NCBI GenBank assembly: GCA_903828695.1
Contig: CAIKNE010000022.1
Location: 1 to 57,182 of the forward strand
DNA length: 57,182 bases
Reading direction: 5' to 3'
From: an uncultured Burkholderiales bacterium
Lineage (GTDB): Bacteria > Pseudomonadota > Gammaproteobacteria > Burkholderiales > Burkholderiaceae_C
A program made the translations under genes and the position numbers. Each line of letters opens with the position of its first letter. Within the stretch, counting starts at the first letter, position 1. Positions 15,339 through 24,154 of the stretch are shown piece by piece. The notes under the pieces are model-generated. The model saw only the letters and a list, made by a program, of their open reading frames with translations, had not been told where the DNA came from and did not search any database.

Positions 15339-17573
15339 TTAGACAATCTTTAGGCCTGAGTGTTTAAGGGGCACAGTTCGGATCGGCTTTCCTCGGGCTT
15401 TGTAGATTGCGTTCAAGATAGCGGGCGCCACCACACAAATGGTGGGCTCGCCTACACCGCCCCAAAAATCAAATGTCGGCGCGATCACTGTCTCGATGTG
15501 GGGCATCTGTTTTAGACGCGCAATGGGGTAGGTGTCAAAGTTACTCTGCTCAACGCGGCCATCTTTGATCGTCACTTCACTTTGTAAGGTATCTAAAGCA
15601 TAAGCCACTGAACCCTCGACTTGAGCAGCAATCGTGCGTTGGTTGACGGCGTGCCCACAGTTTGTTGCAAGGACTAACTTATGGATATGAACCTCATTGC
15701 CCTTGACACTCACCTCCGCGACCGCGGCCGTGTAACTTCCGTAACCCATGAACTGAGCGATTCCCCTGTGCACGCCTGGAGCGGTAGGTTTGCCCCATCC
15801 AGCCTTCTCGGCAACCGCATTCAAAATGCCCAAATGCTTGGGATGGTCTTTCAAAAGCGCACGTCTAAACTCTAGGGAATCGCGCCCAGAGGCATGCACA
15901 ACCTCCTCCATGAAGCACTCACTGTACAAACCGTTTTGATTTGTATTCACCCCCCTCCAAGGCCCAACTGGAACATGTGAGTTGCGCATTGCATACTCAA
16001 TTTTCAAATTTGGGATGGTGTAACCAAACTGAGCGTCCCCAGGTTCGGCCCAAAAACCTTGAAGTTGGCGACGGTCTTTGCCGTCAACAATATTGTGAGG
16101 CGCTGCGTAAGCATTGATCGAGTGACCAGAGACACGCATTTGCAAACCAACCAAGTTTCCTTTTTTATCCAGTCCTGCAGACATTTTGCAATGCCCAATA
16201 GGTCGGTAAAAGTCATGCGTGATGTCCTCCTCCCTGGACCACAAAAGTTTCACCGGCGTGCCAAGCATTTGCTTACCCAGTAATGCTGCTTGTCTCACGT
16301 AGTCTTGGAAGCCGCCGCGGCGACCGAACCCAGTCCCCAAAGACATGTTGTAAACCTCACATTTTGTGATGTCCAGTCCAGTTGATTTTGCCAACTCTGC
16401 AAGTGCGGCCTCGGCATTTTGAGAAGGCACCCAAACTTCCGCTTTATCCGTGGTGACCAAAGCCGTGCAGTTCATGGGCTCCATACAAGCGTGGCTTACA
16501 AAAGGAGTGATGTAAGTCGCCTCCACTTTGGTGAACGCATTGGCAATGGCCGCATCTGCGTCGCCAATATTGGTATCTGCAAATACGTTCTTCGTGGATG
16601 TCAGTCCTTCCTCCAAATTGGCTCTAATCGACTGACTTGTCACTGCTCCGTTGCCGACCTCGTCCCAAAAAATGGGGAGTGCGTTCAATGCCTGCTTAGC
16701 GCGCCACCAATTGTCAGCAACAACGGCAACGGCGTTGTCGTCCACACGCAGCACAGCCTTCACGCCTCGCATGGATTTAACGGCTGAGTCATCAAAGCTC
16801 TTTAGCTTTCCCTCAAACACGGGACAGGCCTTGATAGCGGCGTAGACCATGCCGGGTAACTTCACGTCAACCGCGTACTTCAATCGACCATTGACTTTTA
16901 ATGCGGTGTCAAGACGCTTGAGGGGGTGTCCCGCAAGCTTCCAGTCTTTGGGGGACTTAAGCTTGATGGTTTTAACGTCGGGAGCTGGCAGTTTTGCGGC
17001 TTGTTCAGCCACTTGACCATAGGAGAGTTGGCGACCGCTTGCACCGTGTTCTATCACACCCTTAGTGACGCTGAGTTCAAGCACGGGAACTCCTAGTTGA
17101 TTCGCTGCCGCTTGAACCAAAAGTATCTTAGCTGCAGCGCCCCCTTGCCTCACATATTCATGCGACTCTCGGATTCCGCGACTGCCCCCTGTCGCCATGT
17201 TTTTCCAAACTCGGTTTCTGGCTAAGTTTTGACCCGCAGTGATTTGCTGAATACTTACCTTCGCCCAGTCACAATCGAGCTCTTCGGCCACCAACTGCGC
17301 AAGTCCGGTGTGAGTACCCTGCCCCATCTCGGCCCTTGCAACACGCACAATGCATGAGTCGTCAGATTTGACAACCACCCAAGCGTTGATTTCTTGAGCC
17401 GCTAGGCCTTGGGTGGTTTGAGCCAAAGCAGGAACGTGAAACCCAACCGAGAGCCCACCCCCTGCGACTGCAGCTGTACCGATCACAAAAGACCGACGGG
17501 AGAGCTTTGGACTTGCGTCCAAGATTGCCTCTTGAATCACTGTGTCTGAATGAGATTTTGTAGGTGTAGTCAT
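15339..17573 (-). CDS. iorB: Molybdopterin-binding large subunit, isoquinoline 1-oxidoreductase type
   Basis: A 744-residue member of the xanthine dehydrogenase/aldehyde oxidase molybdopterin subunits. A Tat signal is present (LSRRSFVIGTAAVAGGG, near 24-40). Features of the IorB group include ARAEMGQGTHTGLAQLVAEELD, SLGTGFGRRGGFQDYVRQA and GVGEPTICVVAPAILNAI, with the near-terminal glutamate of GVGEP as the expected catalytic base. Such enzymes hydroxylate N-heterocycles or oxidise aldehydes in the periplasm and pass electrons through the small subunit to a cytochrome or quinone. The small-subunit gene lies 13 bases upstream, so the two form an operon. The physiological substrate is unknown. 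Confidence 0.93.
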   Translation of the reverse strand: MTTPTKSHSDTVIQEAILDASPKLSRRSFVIGTAAVAGGGLSVGFHVPALAQTTQGLAAQEINAWVVVKSDDSCIVRVARAEMGQGTHTGLAQLVAEELDCDWAKVSIQQITAGQNLARNRVWKNMATGGSRGIRESHEYVRQGGAAAKILLVQAAANQLGVPVLELSVTKGVIEHGASGRQLSYGQVAEQAAKLPAPDVKTIKLKSPKDWKLAGHPLKRLDTALKVNGRLKYAVDVKLPGMVYAAIKACPVFEGKLKSFDDSAVKSMRGVKAVLRVDDNAVAVVADNWWRAKQALNALPIFWDEVGNGAVTSQSIRANLEEGLTSTKNVFADTNIGDADAAIANAFTKVEATYITPFVSHACMEPMNCTALVTTDKAEVWVPSQNAEAALAELAKSTGLDITKCEVYNMSLGTGFGRRGGFQDYVRQAALLGKQMLGTPVKLLWSREEDITHDFYRPIGHCKMSAGLDKKGNLVGLQMRVSGHSINAYAAPHNIVDGKDRRQLQGFWAEPGDAQFGYTIPNLKIEYAMRNSHVPVGPWRGVNTNQNGLYSECFMEEVVHASGRDSLEFRRALLKDHPKHLGILNAVAEKAGWGKPTAPGVHRGIAQFMGYGSYTAAVAEVSVKGNEVHIHKLVLATNCGHAVNQRTIAAQVEGSVAYALDTLQSEVTIKDGRVEQSNFDTYPIARLKQMPHIETVIAPTFDFWGGVGEPTICVVAPAILNAIYKARGKPIRTVPLKHSGLKIV

Positions 17574-17586
17574 TTTTATTGTCCCA

Positions 17587-18117
17587 TTAAGCTTTTGTAA
17601 TCATCTGAGCATCAACGCTCTTGGTGTCAACGCCTTCTGCCATGTAATGAATGACGGAACCAATGCCCTTACCAGTCTGTGCGGCGTGGTGAATGGCAGC
17701 ACGAATGCGTTGGTAGGTTCCGCAACGACATATATTGGTCATCGCCTCATCAATATCTTTGTCTGTAGGCTTTGGAATTTTCTCTAGCAGAGCCGAAGCC
17801 GCCATGATCTGGCCTGATTGGCAATAGCCACACTGGGGCACGTCTAAATCTAACCAAGCTTCTTGTACGGGATGAGTGGTATCTGTTGAGAGCCCCTCAA
17901 TGGTTACGATCTTTTGACCAACGGCTGCTGAAACAGGATATGAGCATGAGCGAACAGGTTGGCCATTTAGGTGAACCGTGCAAGCACCGCACTGCGCAAT
18001 TCCACATCCGAATTTGGTACCAGTCATCCCCAATCCATCACGAAGGACCCACAGGAGTGGCATGTCTGGCTCGACATCAACCATTAGATCTTGACCATTA
18101 ATATTCAGTTGAATCAT
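17587..18117 (-). CDS. iorA: [2Fe-2S] small subunit, isoquinoline 1-oxidoreductase type
   Basis: A 176-residue iron-sulfur protein. The plant-ferredoxin-type cluster is seen in [19 protein letters not shown] with a later RSCSYPV cysteine. The second, helical cluster has [11 protein letters not shown] and [14 protein letters not shown]. The domain order and length match IorA/CoxS proteins (about 150-160 residues), plus a C-terminal extension of about 25 residues. It transfers electrons from the molybdenum centre of IorB. It has no signal peptide of its own and is expected to be carried out of the cytosol with Tat-exported IorB. It is the first gene of the operon. Confidence 0.95.
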   Translation of the reverse strand: MIQLNINGQDLMVDVEPDMPLLWVLRDGLGMTGTKFGCGIAQCGACTVHLNGQPVRSCSYPVSAAVGQKIVTIEGLSTDTTHPVQEAWLDLDVPQCGYCQSGQIMAASALLEKIPKPTDKDIDEAMTNICRCGTYQRIRAAIHHAAQTGKGIGSVIHYMAEGVDTKSVDAQMITKA

Positions 18118-18447
18118 TTTTGTTTTAACCTCAAAAAAAAGAAATATTCATTAAAAAGTCTGTCATTCGAGAACGTTGAACACAGAGAAATTAAAAACTG
18201 TTTGTGGGGGCCTGACAATTAAGCGCTTCCATGACGTTTACAAAGTACATCATGAACCGTTCAAACTTGTGGCGCACGTCGACCAAGCAGAGCATATTAA
18301 ACCACTATATGTGCTGAGTCTGCCTAGCGAAAATCCATTAGATTGGGAGATTTACAAAAGTTAACATCCCTACTCATGCGGGCGTTCATTGGGAACCTTA
18401 ACACCCGAGCGGATCAATAGCCGATCAATAGCCGATCAATAGCCGGA
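18118..18447. other. Intergenic region between yaeQ and iorA
   Basis: About 330 bases upstream of iorA. It should hold the iorAB promoter, but no clear hexamer pair was found. It also contains a weak plus-strand open frame of 62 codons and, at its left end, an 11-bp tandem repeat; both are listed separately. Confidence 0.5.
18176..18364 (+). CDS. Possible small protein or eroded gene fragment (62 codons)
   Basis: A plus-strand frame opens with TTG and encodes a protein-like stretch (KRFHDVYKVHHEPFKLVAHV, then LYVLSLPSENPLDWEIY). Its residue composition looks more like a real protein than random antisense sequence. However, there is no ribosome-binding site before the TTG, no recognised family, and its neighbours run on the other strand. 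It may be the tail of a lost gene. I do not recognise it. Confidence 0.25.
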   Translation: MNTEKLKTVCGGLTIKRFHDVYKVHHEPFKLVAHVDQAEHIKPLYVLSLPSENPLDWEIYKS

Positions 18448-18454
18448 TCAATAG
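18410..18454. repeat. 11-bp tandem repeat (CCGATCAATAG, about 4 copies)
   Basis: GGATCAATAG, two exact CCGATCAATAG units and CCGGATCAATAG follow one another. The array includes the yaeQ stop codon and continues into its 3' flank. As with the array after the RraA-family gene, the repeat begins exactly at a gene's 3' end. Confidence 0.85.
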
Positions 18455-19002
18455 GCAGATCGGCTTGCCCTGAATTCTTCAACACCAAAGCTCTCCTGAC
18501 CTTTATCGCAGGAGACCAGTAGCTCGCCCTCCTGTATGTTGACATGCAGTTGCATGCTGCGCTCTACCCAAGAGCCCAGGGCCTTGGCGCTGGACTGGGG
18601 CAGGCTTATTACGCGGACGTTTTTGGCACGCTCAACTTTATTTTGAATCCCGCTCCACCATAACTTGGAGGCTTGTCCAGAGTAAGCGCAAATGACCACT
18701 TGCTCACTTCTTGAGGAGGCTTTCAAAATACGCTTTTCGTCGGGTTGCCCCACTTCTATCCATAATTTGATTTGCCCTGTTAAATCTTTAACCCAAATAT
18801 CAGGCTCATCCACATCCGATAGTCCTTTGGTAAAAACCAGGTCCTCCTGGGCATACAGCGCAAAAAGAACCAGGCGAACCATCATCCGCTCAGCGGTCTC
18901 GGAGGGGTGCTGTGCAACGGTTAAGGCGTGGCTGTTGTAGTAATTTCTCTCAGTATCTGAGATATGAAGGTCTACTTTGTAGATCGTGGAGCGCAGTGCC
19001 AT
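18448..19002 (-). CDS. yaeQ: YaeQ family protein
   Basis: A 184-residue protein that matches YaeQ along its whole length (E. coli YaeQ has 181): MALRSTIYKVDLHISDTERN at the start, then LTVAQHPSETAERMMVRLV, PDIWVKDLTGQIKLWIEVGQP and LHVNIQEGELLVS. YaeQ has a PD-(D/E)XK nuclease-like fold; the D...E-x-G pattern of IWVKDL and WIEVGQP fits this. Its function is not settled (it was once proposed as an RfaH suppressor in transcription). The stop codon is embedded in a tandem repeat, and the final RASRSAY residues differ from the usual tail. Confidence 0.95.
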   Translation of the reverse strand: MALRSTIYKVDLHISDTERNYYNSHALTVAQHPSETAERMMVRLVLFALYAQEDLVFTKGLSDVDEPDIWVKDLTGQIKLWIEVGQPDEKRILKASSRSEQVVICAYSGQASKLWWSGIQNKVERAKNVRVISLPQSSAKALGSWVERSMQLHVNIQEGELLVSCDKGQESFGVEEFRASRSAY

Positions 19003-19124
19003 AAAAGAGTAATGCTTCTCCCCTCGTGCTGAGTGAACGCCTGAGCACGCGGGGAAATAAGAGTAATTTAAGAACTCTGAGTGTAGAGCACATCAGGAGA
19101 TATGCGCCCAAGGACATCGGGAAT

Positions 19125-20174
19125 TTAATCCGCCTTGATATTGCCTTTTCTGATGACCTCAGACCATTTGGCCGACTCGGCTTTTATGAGCGCGGCGAAC
19201 TCCTGCGGTGTTCCCCCTCCCACCTCGTTGCCCTGGGACAGAATAAGCGATTTCACATTTTCATTTTTCAAAATGACATTCACCGCTTTGTTTATTTTTT
19301 CAATAATTTCAGGGGGAGTACCCTTTGGCGCAATGAAGCCTTGCCAATTTTGAACTTCAACCTGCGGGTACCCCGCCTCAGCGAGCGTAGGAATATCCTT
19401 TAAAAGAGGTGATCGAGTTTTGCTTGTAATGGCAATGGCTCTGAGTTTGCCGGCATCAATATTGGGTCTTGCAGAGTACATTTGCTCAAACATCAAGTCA
19501 ACATTACCGCCCAAGAGATCGGTCGCAGCAGCCGCACCACTTTTGTAAGGAATGTGGATGAGATCGATGCCTGCACTTTGCTTAAACAACTCCGCAGAGA
19601 GTTGGTGCGTGCCTCCAATCCCCCCTGATGCAAAGGTTAGGGTTGCTGGTTTGTCTTTAGCAGCTTTCACAATGTCGCTGACTGTTTTGTAGGGAGACTT
19701 TGGGTTCACCATCAAGACCAGGGGACCTTTATCAATTAAGACAATAGGAACTACATCCTTTTCAGGATCAAAACGCAGATTTCCAAACAGGGCTTTGTTG
19801 ACGGCTAAAGGCGCAAAATTGCCCATTCCCAGTGTGTAGCCATCAGGCGCAGCCTTGGCGATGAACTCGGTACCGATATTGCCACCAGCACCGGCTTTGT
19901 TCTCGATAATAATAGGCTGACCCAGTTCGATACTGAGTAAATTGGCGATTTGGCGGCTCCGCGAGTCTGCCCCGCCCCCGGCACCGTAAGGCACTATGAA
20001 GCTGATAGGCTTAGTAGGATAGTGAGTTGCCTGAGACTTGGTTGTCTGAGCTTGACTCGTTTGGATCCAACTCAGCGCGCAAATCGTTAACACGAGCGTT
20101 GAGTGCAACAGATTGCGGCGAAAACCAATAAGAGAAACTGAGCAGGGATGTGAATTTTTCATAGAGCTTTTCAT
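19125..20174 (-). CDS. Bug-family periplasmic solute receptor (TctC-like), orphan
   Basis: A 349-residue receptor of the tripartite tricarboxylate transporter family. A signal peptide ends at about TSQAQ. The mature part shows YPTKPISFIVPYGAGGGADSR, the ligand loop PIIIENKAGAGGNIGTEF, PDGYTLGMG and ASGGIGGTHQLSAELFK, all Bug hallmarks. Such receptors bind carboxylates, amides or other small polar compounds. No tctA/tctB membrane genes lie nearby, which is common in Burkholderiales, where dozens of orphan Bug genes share a few transporters. The first ATG is used, but a second one four codons in is also possible. It follows the oprB-like gene on the same strand. Confidence 0.95.
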   Translation of the reverse strand: MKSSMKNSHPCSVSLIGFRRNLLHSTLVLTICALSWIQTSQAQTTKSQATHYPTKPISFIVPYGAGGGADSRSRQIANLLSIELGQPIIIENKAGAGGNIGTEFIAKAAPDGYTLGMGNFAPLAVNKALFGNLRFDPEKDVVPIVLIDKGPLVLMVNPKSPYKTVSDIVKAAKDKPATLTFASGGIGGTHQLSAELFKQSAGIDLIHIPYKSGAAAATDLLGGNVDLMFEQMYSARPNIDAGKLRAIAITSKTRSPLLKDIPTLAEAGYPQVEVQNWQGFIAPKGTPPEIIEKINKAVNVILKNENVKSLILSQGNEVGGGTPQEFAALIKAESAKWSEVIRKGNIKAD

Positions 20175-20296
20175 TTAGACCAAGATACGTAAATTGTAGG
20201 GTCTATTTCCCAAAGCGCACGGACACTGCGGTTGTGACTATTTATCGAACCGAAAAGGGAAAATAGTAGCCCTTTTATGGTCTTCAGGAGAAATCA

Positions 20297-21646
20297 TTAA
20301 AACTCTCCGTGATACCTTATGCCAAAAACGTTCACTGGCCCTCGTTCAGCGTTGTAAGCCGGATTTTGTAGAAATTGCCAGTCCAGCGTGATCCAATTAT
20401 TTTTTGCAAAGTTAATGCTGTAAAAGGTCTCTAGTATTTGCTCTGGTGCTGATCTGAAGTTTCTGTACCCGTCGCCAATAAAGAAAGAGACGCCGCCTGC
20501 TTCTAGATAACGAAGCCTATCGGCTGAAATCCAATCTATCATCAAAGCCATTCCCACCGAGTCGTCGGGTCTTTTCCAGTTGCTTCCATTGACCAAAAAG
20601 CCTGTGGATAACGAGGAGTCGACTTCAGTAAAAGCTAGAGTTTCAGTTTTCCCATCCGACTTCATTGCTCTTAGGAAAAATCCAACACTGGGGTCCAATG
20701 ATTGCTCAAAGTTGATGCCGATACCGTATTTATCTTTATTGCCAGTGCGAACGGCTATCAAGGCTGATGGACTGCTTTGAGCTGGATAATTGAGACTGGA
20801 GAGATAAGCTGTTGCGGCATTAAAGCTGGCCATCTCTGCCCTGTCGTGATAAACCAAAAGTCGAACGGAGCCGGGTCTTTCTCCTAATTTGTAGGAGCGT
20901 TCAATTTCAATTTGGTCCCCGTAGTGTTGAAGTAAATTCAAATCAACAGCTTCAACATTCGGCGTCACAGGTGTTGACATACGCCCAATACGGTAGACCC
21001 AATCATTGTGATACCACTCTGTTGCAAAACCCCATCCGTAACCGCGGGCGTCAGCTGCGTAATCGTATGCGGCGTAAGTCCAACTGCCCCAGTTTTGAAA
21101 TTGAGTTCTTTGATTCTTCGCATACGAATTGGGATCAAAAACATCCAGAATTGAAAAGTTACCAACTGTTAGCACCACACGGTTGCTGTCAACAAAGCCA
21201 GCTAACTGATTAAAGTCGCTTTCAACATGTTCTTGCTCACCGCCCAGCCCCCATGTTTGCCTTAAAAATAGGCGTTGCCTATAAAAAGTGGGATTGGCGC
21301 CTGCGGCTCTGGTAATTTCTCCGTTGGTAAAACCACCCACACCAACCAAAGCTCCCGTAAAGGGGACGCCAGTGACCATTTCAGGATCAAAGTAAAGCTC
21401 CCCTCCTTGCCAAGGCCTAAACCCCCAATGCGCGGTGGCACTGGTGGTGTACATGGAGTCCCTGCCCGAGCTTAGGCTGTTTGGGCCGTCACCCACCTTG
21501 GTATTGAAACTCGGATGCCACTGCTTGTTAAGGGTAATTTGATATTTGGCTGATATGTCCTCAGTATCACCCTTGTCTTCTGCGGACTGCGCGAACACAT
21601 TTTGTACCAATAAAGCGACCAACAAAGGAACTACAAATAATTTCAT
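20297..21646 (-). CDS. OprB-type carbohydrate porin
   Basis: A 449-residue outer-membrane beta-barrel. A signal peptide ends at VFAQS. The body consists of alternating amphipathic strands with features of the OprB family: TTSATAHWGFRPWQGGELYF, GNFSILDVFDPNSYAKNQRTQFQNWGSW, and a final strand VFGIRYHGEF with C-terminal phenylalanine, the outer-membrane assembly signal. OprB proteins admit sugars and some acids. It is transcribed towards the Bug receptor gene 120 bases downstream, and the two may work together in uptake. Confidence 0.93.
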   Translation of the reverse strand: MKLFVVPLLVALLVQNVFAQSAEDKGDTEDISAKYQITLNKQWHPSFNTKVGDGPNSLSSGRDSMYTTSATAHWGFRPWQGGELYFDPEMVTGVPFTGALVGVGGFTNGEITRAAGANPTFYRQRLFLRQTWGLGGEQEHVESDFNQLAGFVDSNRVVLTVGNFSILDVFDPNSYAKNQRTQFQNWGSWTYAAYDYAADARGYGWGFATEWYHNDWVYRIGRMSTPVTPNVEAVDLNLLQHYGDQIEIERSYKLGERPGSVRLLVYHDRAEMASFNAATAYLSSLNYPAQSSPSALIAVRTGNKDKYGIGINFEQSLDPSVGFFLRAMKSDGKTETLAFTEVDSSLSTGFLVNGSNWKRPDDSVGMALMIDWISADRLRYLEAGGVSFFIGDGYRNFRSAPEQILETFYSINFAKNNWITLDWQFLQNPAYNAERGPVNVFGIRYHGEF

Positions 21647-22105
21647 GAAGTGATTGTCGCGAATATCGATGAAAGAATTGTGACTTTTTGTATAAGTTGG
21701 CTATTTCAAGTCAACCGTAGCCTGTGCAGACCTTGTATTTACTCAACAGCCCTAAACGAGGGATTGCGAGATACCGTCATTTGATGAGCTTGCGACAGCG
21801 TCTACCCACGGGGACAGATATCTTCAGACCCATTAATTAATACTAAGTGATTATAGGATAAAGCATTGTGCTAACTACGTGTTGTTAAAGGCCCTGCTGG
21901 AAAAGCCAATGATTACCCTTGTTTACAGTGGAGAACTTAGTGTTTTGATGCAAAAGATTAACTAAAGTGGGATAATTACCGATCAGTATGTTTAGGGTGC
22001 CTTTTGAGAGTTCATGTGTGAATCCCAAAATCACCGAACCTAGACCCATTGGATTTGACTCGTTGGTCACATTCCCCATCAATACAAAAGATATTGGAGA
22101 CTCAC
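21647..22105. other. Divergent promoter region between porin and aminotransferase
   Basis: About 460 bases without a convincing gene; the open frames here have no ribosome-binding site and run through AT-rich sequence. A possible promoter for the porin lies at its left end. The right end holds the GGAGA ribosome-binding site of the aminotransferase. Confidence 0.5.
21687..21714 (-). promoter_or_regulatory. Possible sigma-70 promoter of the porin gene
   Basis: On the minus strand TTGACT (21709-21714) and TACAAA (21687-21692) are spaced by 16 bases, about 40 bases before the porin ATG. An alternative -10, TATACA, would leave only 14 bases. Confidence 0.45.
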
Positions 22106-23269
22106 ATGCCAGGATTACTGCCACAAGTTGACCCGGATGGATTGCTGGAATATTCCGTGGTTTACACGGACCGCTCCCTAAACCACATGTCCAAGAGCTT
22201 TCAAGGCGTGATGAAGCGGATTTCCCAAATCCTTAAAACCGTTTACAACGCACACTCCAGTGTTCTAGTCCCTGGCAGCGGAACCTTTGGTATGGAAGCG
22301 GTTGCTAGACAGTTCGCAACCAACAAGCGTTGCTTGGTCATTCGTAACGGTTGGTTTAGCTACCGCTGGACTCAGATTTTTGAGATGGGCAGTATTCCTG
22401 CTGCCTGTACTGTATTGAAAGCAAGAAGACAAAAACCTGGCTCGCAAGAGCCCTTTAGTCCAGTTCCAGTGGACGAGGCCGTAAAAACCATACTGAGCGA
22501 AAAACCCGATGTCGTATTTGCCCCTCACGTTGAGACATCTTGCGGGATGATCCTCCCGGACGATTACATCAAAACAATCACAGACGCTGTGCACAGCTAC
22601 GGAGGACTATTTGTTCTTGACTGCATCGCATCTGGAGCGATGTGGGTCGACATCACAGCAACAGGCGTGGATGTGCTTATCACTGCCCCTCAAAAGGGCT
22701 GGAGTAGCTCACCTTGCTGCGCAATGATTGTGTTGAGTGAGCACGCTAGAAAAGTAATTGACCAAACAACAAGTACGAGCTTTGCTTGTGACTTAAAGAA
22801 ATGGCTCCAGATCATGGAGACCTACGAGAGCGGCTCTCACGCATATCACAGCACGATGCCTACAGACGCCCTATCCCGACTATGTGCAGTCATGGAGGAG
22901 TCACAAGCTTTGGGTTTCCAGCATCTGAAGGATGCTCAGATCGAGATGGGCCATAAAATCCGCGCAACTCTGGAAAAGCATGGCTTCAAAAGTGTCGCCT
23001 CTAAAGCCTTCCAAGCCCCAGGTGTGGTGGTCAGTTACACCAACGATCCAGAGATTCAATCCAGCAAAAAGTTCTTGGCTGAGGGCTTGCAAACTGCTGC
23101 TGGCGTCCCACTTCAGTGTGATGAGGGAAGTGACTTTATGACCTTCAGACTTGGACTCTTTGGACTCGAGAAGCTCCAACATGTAGACCGCACTGTGCGC
23201 CTCTTTGAGCAAGCAGTTGAACGCATACTGCCCAAACAAAATTCAAAAGCAGAAGCAGTCCACTCCTAA
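22106..23269 (+). CDS. Class V aminotransferase (alanine/serine-glyoxylate type)
   Basis: A 387-residue fold-type I PLP enzyme. The ATG at 22106 is chosen because GGAGA lies six bases before it; an upstream TTG is in frame but lacks this. Motifs include VLVPGSGTFGMEAVARQF (cofactor phosphate region), DCIASGAMWVDITATGVDVL with the PLP-ring aspartate, and TAPQKGWSSSP with the Schiff-base lysine. Related enzymes convert alanine, serine or aspartate with glyoxylate or pyruvate, or make 2-aminoethylphosphonate-type products. The substrate cannot be set from sequence. It ends at a strong bidirectional terminator shared with the bactofilin gene. Confidence 0.93.
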   Translation: MPGLLPQVDPDGLLEYSVVYTDRSLNHMSKSFQGVMKRISQILKTVYNAHSSVLVPGSGTFGMEAVARQFATNKRCLVIRNGWFSYRWTQIFEMGSIPAACTVLKARRQKPGSQEPFSPVPVDEAVKTILSEKPDVVFAPHVETSCGMILPDDYIKTITDAVHSYGGLFVLDCIASGAMWVDITATGVDVLITAPQKGWSSSPCCAMIVLSEHARKVIDQTTSTSFACDLKKWLQIMETYESGSHAYHSTMPTDALSRLCAVMEESQALGFQHLKDAQIEMGHKIRATLEKHGFKSVASKAFQAPGVVVSYTNDPEIQSSKKFLAEGLQTAAGVPLQCDEGSDFMTFRLGLFGLEKLQHVDRTVRLFEQAVERILPKQNSKAEAVHS

Positions 23270-23284
23270 AAAAGGATCAACAAC

Positions 23285-23321
23285 AAAAAACCCCGTTATT
23301 TTTTAGATAACGGGGTTTTTT
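23285..23321. terminator. Bidirectional rho-independent terminator
   Basis: CCCCGTTAT (23291-23299) and ATAACGGGG (23307-23315) form a perfect 9-bp stem with a 7-base loop. It is flanked by six A on the left and six T on the right. It therefore serves both the aminotransferase gene (plus) and the bactofilin gene (minus), which converge here. Confidence 0.93.
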
Positions 23322-23347
23322 ATTTGTAATTACAAAAAATCAAACAA

Positions 23348-23683
23348 TCACTTTACTCTCTGATTCATAGCGCCTCGGAATTGCCCGCCGCGCTCGATTT
23401 CAAGCTCTGAGTAATCCAAGTTACCAGAAACCTTACCCGTACTGTGAATCAGTAAGTGATGTTGACAGGAAATGTCATCATGCAACTCCCCGTAGACATC
23501 CATTTCTCTGGCTTTAACTTTGCCTGAGACATGCCCTGCCCGACCAATCTGAAGATCATCGGCAACAAGTTCACCGCTGACTTTGCCGTGAATCGTAACT
23601 TTACCGGGTGCTGTAATTGAGCCAGTGAAGACAACGCCTTCACCAATAAATAAGTTGTTTTTAACGGGATCCATATCTGCCAT
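23348..23683 (-). CDS. Bactofilin (polymer-forming cytoskeletal protein)
   Basis: The ATG at 23683 follows a CGAGG ribosome-binding site; the upstream TTG does not. The 111-residue protein is a single bactofilin domain of beta-helix turns: GEGVVFTGSITAPGKVTIHG, KVSGELVADDLQIG, KVKAREMDVYGELHDDI and KVSGNLDYSELEIERGGQFRG. Bactofilins polymerise without nucleotides into filaments that scaffold cell shape, peptidoglycan enzymes or ParA-type systems. No M23 peptidase partner is adjacent. A clear promoter precedes the gene and a shared terminator follows it, so it is monocistronic. Confidence 0.95.
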   Translation of the reverse strand: MADMDPVKNNLFIGEGVVFTGSITAPGKVTIHGKVSGELVADDLQIGRAGHVSGKVKAREMDVYGELHDDISCQHHLLIHSTGKVSGNLDYSELEIERGGQFRGAMNQRVK

Positions 23684-23711
23684 ATCCAAGCCTCGTTTCA
23701 AGATGAAGTGA

Positions 23712-23740
23712 ATTATACGAAATTATTCGAGAAGAACCAA
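23712..23740 (-). promoter_or_regulatory. Sigma-70 promoter of the bactofilin gene
   Basis: On the minus strand TTGGTT (23735-23740) and a perfect TATAAT (23712-23717) are separated by 17 bases, 28 bases before the chosen ATG. Confidence 0.7.
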
Positions 23741-23811
23741 AAATCGTTGTTAAATTAACAAGTTACCGACGAAATTTATACCAAAGTGTAAGCTTTTTCA
23801 GCCCTAGGAGC

Positions 23812-24105
23812 CTAGACTGACTCAATAATGCGGATATCGCGCTCCACACTCCCGGTGCCAAGCGCTTGGAGCGCCTCTTTGTAGGCAGGACTAGAGTAAG
23901 CGGCCTCAGCCTGCGCTACGCTTTCAAATTCCACCAAAACGGTACGCTGGAGTAGGCCGCCCTCTTTGGCTACTGCGGGTATACCTCGTGCCAAGAACTT
24001 ACCCCCCGCGGCTAATAATGCAGGACCGGCCAAAGCGCCGTAAGCCGCTAAAGCATCAGGGTTGCTGATTGATTTGTAAGTGCTGATCCAGTAAGCTTTT
24101 GCCAT
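23812..24105 (-). CDS. DUF1330 family protein
   Basis: A 97-residue protein with the DUF1330 ferredoxin-like (dimeric alpha/beta-barrel) pattern: AKAYWISTYKSISNPDALAAY at the start, GGKFLARG in the middle, and VLVEFESVAQAEAAYSSPAY near the end. The family is widespread and cytosolic, and its biochemical role is unknown; it is structurally close to small monooxygenase-like dimers. It is divergent from the secreted CMD-like gene, with less than 50 bases between start codons. Confidence 0.92.
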   Translation of the reverse strand: MAKAYWISTYKSISNPDALAAYGALAGPALLAAGGKFLARGIPAVAKEGGLLQRTVLVEFESVAQAEAAYSSPAYKEALQALGTGSVERDIRIIESV

Positions 24106-24154
24106 GCCGTGTTCTCCAATTAAACTTTAAGCCCAATCATATCAAGGAGTATCG

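Noticed and set aside
21885-22124. 79-codon minus-strand frame in the porin-aminotransferase spacer
   Set aside because: It overlaps the aminotransferase start, lacks a ribosome-binding site and resembles no family.
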